Assembly: GCA_902803365.1 (NCBI GenBank) | Contig: CADCPU010000271.1 | Span: forward strand, 1 to 8,445 | Reading direction: 5' to 3' | Source: Oscillospiraceae bacterium | Lineage (GTDB): Bacteria; Bacillota_A; Clostridia; Saccharofermentanales; Saccharofermentanaceae | DNA: 8,445 nucleotides | Shown here: positions 6,811-8,445 of the stretch, piece after piece | Layout of the letters: the number at the start of each line of letters is the position of its first letter | How positions within the stretch are numbered: the first letter of the stretch is position 1 | The notes under the pieces: model-generated | Database searches by the model: none | Told to the model about the DNA's origin: nothing | The model's input: the letters and a program-made list of their open reading frames with translations, nothing else | Made by a program: the position numbers and the translations under genes

Positions 6811-8445
6811 TCCGTTGTAATCTTTGCCGTATTACCCGTATAAAGCTGATAATACTTGCCTTTTTTCTCGATCAGCTGATCGTGATTTCCTCTCTCAATG
6901 ATCCTGCCCTTCTCAAGAACGATGATACAGTCAGAGTTCTTGACGGTACTGAGCCTGTGGGCGATAACGAATGTCGTTCTGCCCTTCATGAGCTTATCCA
7001 TACCCTTCTGTACAAGAGCCTCGGTATGAGTATCGATCGAGCTCGTAGCCTCATCAAGGATAAGTACCGGCGGATCTGCAATGGCAGCACGGGCGATCGC
7101 GAGAAGCTGTCTCTGACCCTGTGAGAGGTTAGCACCGTCTCCTTCGAGGATCGTATCATAACCCTGAGGCAGATGACGGATAAAAGAATCCGCATTTGCA
7201 AGTTTTGCTGCCGCATATACTTCTTCATCGGTAGCATCGAGCTTACCGTATCTGATGTTATCCTTAACAGACATGCTGAAGAGATGTGTCTCCTGAAGAA
7301 CGACACCGAGCGAATGACGCAGGTCGTCCTTCTTGATCTTGTTGATGTTGATACCGTCGTAGCGGATCTTACCGTCAGCGATGTCGTAGAATCGGTTGAT
7401 CAGGTTAGTGATAGTCGTCTTACCTGCACCGGTCGAACCAACGAAAGCGATCTTCTGACCCGGTGTAGCGAAGAGGTCGATGTCGTGAAGTACCGGATGG
7501 CCTTCCTCGTATGCAAAGTCGACCTGATTGAACAAAACGTCACCTTTTACCTCAACATATGTCGTTGTACCGTCAGCCTTATGATAGTGCTTCCAAGCCC
7601 AGATACCCGTACGCTCCTCGCACTCTTCGAGCTTATCGCCGTTACGCTTTGCATTAACGAGAGTAACGTAACCTTCGTCGACCTCAGGTGTCTCATCAAG
7701 GAGAGCAAATATCCTCTGTCCGCCTGCAAGACCTGCCATGATGGAGTTGAGCTGCATGGAGATCTGGTTGATCGGATGAGCGAACTGCTTGTTGAACTTA
7801 AGGAATGCAGCAAGTTCACCGATACTGAAGAAGCCCGGACGCTTGATAGCGAGCGCACCGCCTACGATAGCGCAGAGAACGTAGCTCAAGTTGCCGAGCT
7901 GTGCGTTGATAGGCATAAGGATGTTTGCGAATGTGTTAGCTTTGTTGGCGCTCTCGAAAAGCTCGTCATTTCTCTTGCAGAACTCTTCGACAGCCTTATT
8001 CTCGTAGCAGAATGTCTTAACGACCTTCTGACCTGTCATCATCTCTTCGATATAACCGTTAACGGAACCGAGGCTCATCTGCTGCTTAACGAAGTTCTGA
8101 CCTGATGCCGCACTGAGCTTTGCAGTACAAAAGAGCATTACGACGACCATCGCTACCGTAATGAGCGTAAGTACCCAGTTCAGGAAGATCATGCTTCCCA
8201 TTACGCTCACGATGGTGAGGATACTCGATACGAACTGAGGGATACTCTGTGAGATCATCTGTCTTAAGGTATCGATATCGTTCGTATAGACTGACATTAT
8301 GTCACCGTGGGAATGCGTATCGAAGTACTTGATCGGCAGGCTCTCCATCTTGTTGAAGAGCTCGCCTCTTAAGTTTCTGAGCGTTCCCTGCGTTACATAC
8401 ATAAGAAGCCTTGCCTGAGCAAATGCTGCGATGATACCGAGTCCG
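6801..8445 (-). CDS. ABC exporter half-transporter (membrane domain fused to ATPase), 5' end outside the window
   Basis: This is a type IV ABC exporter subunit (MsbA/BmrA/TmrAB-like), with 547 residues visible. The frame remains open past the first in-window ATG (8402) to the window edge, and the 14 upstream residues (GLGIIAAFAQARLL) continue the membrane domain, so the true start is beyond 8445. Counting from that ATG, the membrane domain spans about 1-235. The ATPase domain follows: Walker A GSTGAGKTT (322-330), Q-loop Q370, signature LSQGQ (426-430), Walker B LILDE (447-451) with catalytic E451, D-loop SSID (454-457) and switch H482. The catalytic site is therefore intact. Between the domains there is an insert of about 35 residues (252-286) containing TGIWAWKHYH. 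Such subunits often act as heterodimers with a second ABC gene, which would lie just outside. Substrate is unknown: drugs, lipids or peptides are possible. It is co-directional with trxB, 6 bp upstream of it. Confidence 0.93.
   Translation of the reverse strand, partial: GLGIIAAFAQARLLMYVTQGTLRNLRGELFNKMESLPIKYFDTHSHGDIMSVYTNDIDTLRQMISQSIPQFVSSILTIVSVMGSMIFLNWVLTLITVAMVVVMLFCTAKLSAASGQNFVKQQMSLGSVNGYIEEMMTGQKVVKTFCYENKAVEEFCKRNDELFESANKANTFANILMPINAQLGNLSYVLCAIVGGALAIKRPGFFSIGELAAFLKFNKQFAHPINQISMQLNSIMAGLAGGQRIFALLDETPEVDEGYVTLVNAKRNGDKLEECEERTGIWAWKHYHKADGTTTYVEVKGDVLFNQVDFAYEEGHPVLHDIDLFATPGQKIAFVGSTGAGKTTITNLINRFYDIADGKIRYDGININKIKKDDLRHSLGVVLQETHLFSMSVKDNIRYGKLDATDEEVYAAAKLANADSFIRHLPQGYDTILEGDGANLSQGQRQLLAIARAAIADPPVLILDEATSSIDTHTEALVQKGMDKLMKGRTTFVIAHRLSTVKNSDCIIVLEKGRIIERGNHDQLIEKKGKYYQLYTGNTAKITTEEG

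Noticed and set aside
7173..8105. 310-codon open frame antisense to the ABC exporter
   Set aside because: It is complementary to conserved ABC coding sequence, with no ribosome-binding site or family motif noted; most likely a shadow.
8400..8402. ATG as the true start of the ABC exporter
   Set aside because: The frame stays open upstream to the window edge with residues fitting the membrane domain, and a start here would remove the first membrane segments.

Overview
The window looks like a chromosomal housekeeping stretch of a Gram-positive anaerobe, most likely a Clostridia-type Bacillota. This rests on the family resemblance of the proteins (a Firmicutes-style heterodimer-type ABC exporter subunit with a TGxWAWK-like insert, a YtvI-like AI-2E family protein, a low-molecular-weight NADPH thioredoxin reductase), purine-rich Shine-Dalgarno sites, and AT-rich intergenic DNA against more GC-balanced coding DNA. 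The genus cannot be decided from sequence reading alone. No RNA genes, insertion sequences, CRISPR arrays or phage genes were seen.

Layout: (1) 5-2389, minus strand, a complete glycogen/maltodextrin phosphorylase (glgP), preceded by an AT-rich 275-bp divergent control region (2390-2664) with a good sigma-70-type promoter facing each way. (2) 2665-5861, plus strand, a tight three-gene operon of membrane proteins: an A24 prepilin-peptidase-like aspartic protease, a multi-pass protein that aligns with the CPBP/Abi intramembrane-protease core but has lost its catalytic residues, and an AI-2E/YtvI-like permease. Gaps are 15 bp and then a 1-bp TAATG overlap. (3) A compact convergent terminator at about 5836-5878 that overlaps the ends of the flanking genes. 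(4) 5877-8445, minus strand, thioredoxin reductase (trxB) immediately downstream of an ABC exporter half-transporter whose 5' end lies outside the window.

Functionally the genes are a mixed set: glycogen breakdown, membrane proteolysis and transport, thiol redox balance and export. The plus-strand trio is transcribed as one unit, and ABC-trxB look translationally linked, but nothing in the sequence ties all three units into one pathway. The most notable observations are the catalytically dead CPBP-like protein beside an apparently intact intramembrane aspartic protease, and a glgP leader in which a small hairpin could bring a distant Shine-Dalgarno sequence to the correct distance from the start codon. 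I found no convincing new multi-gene system here.
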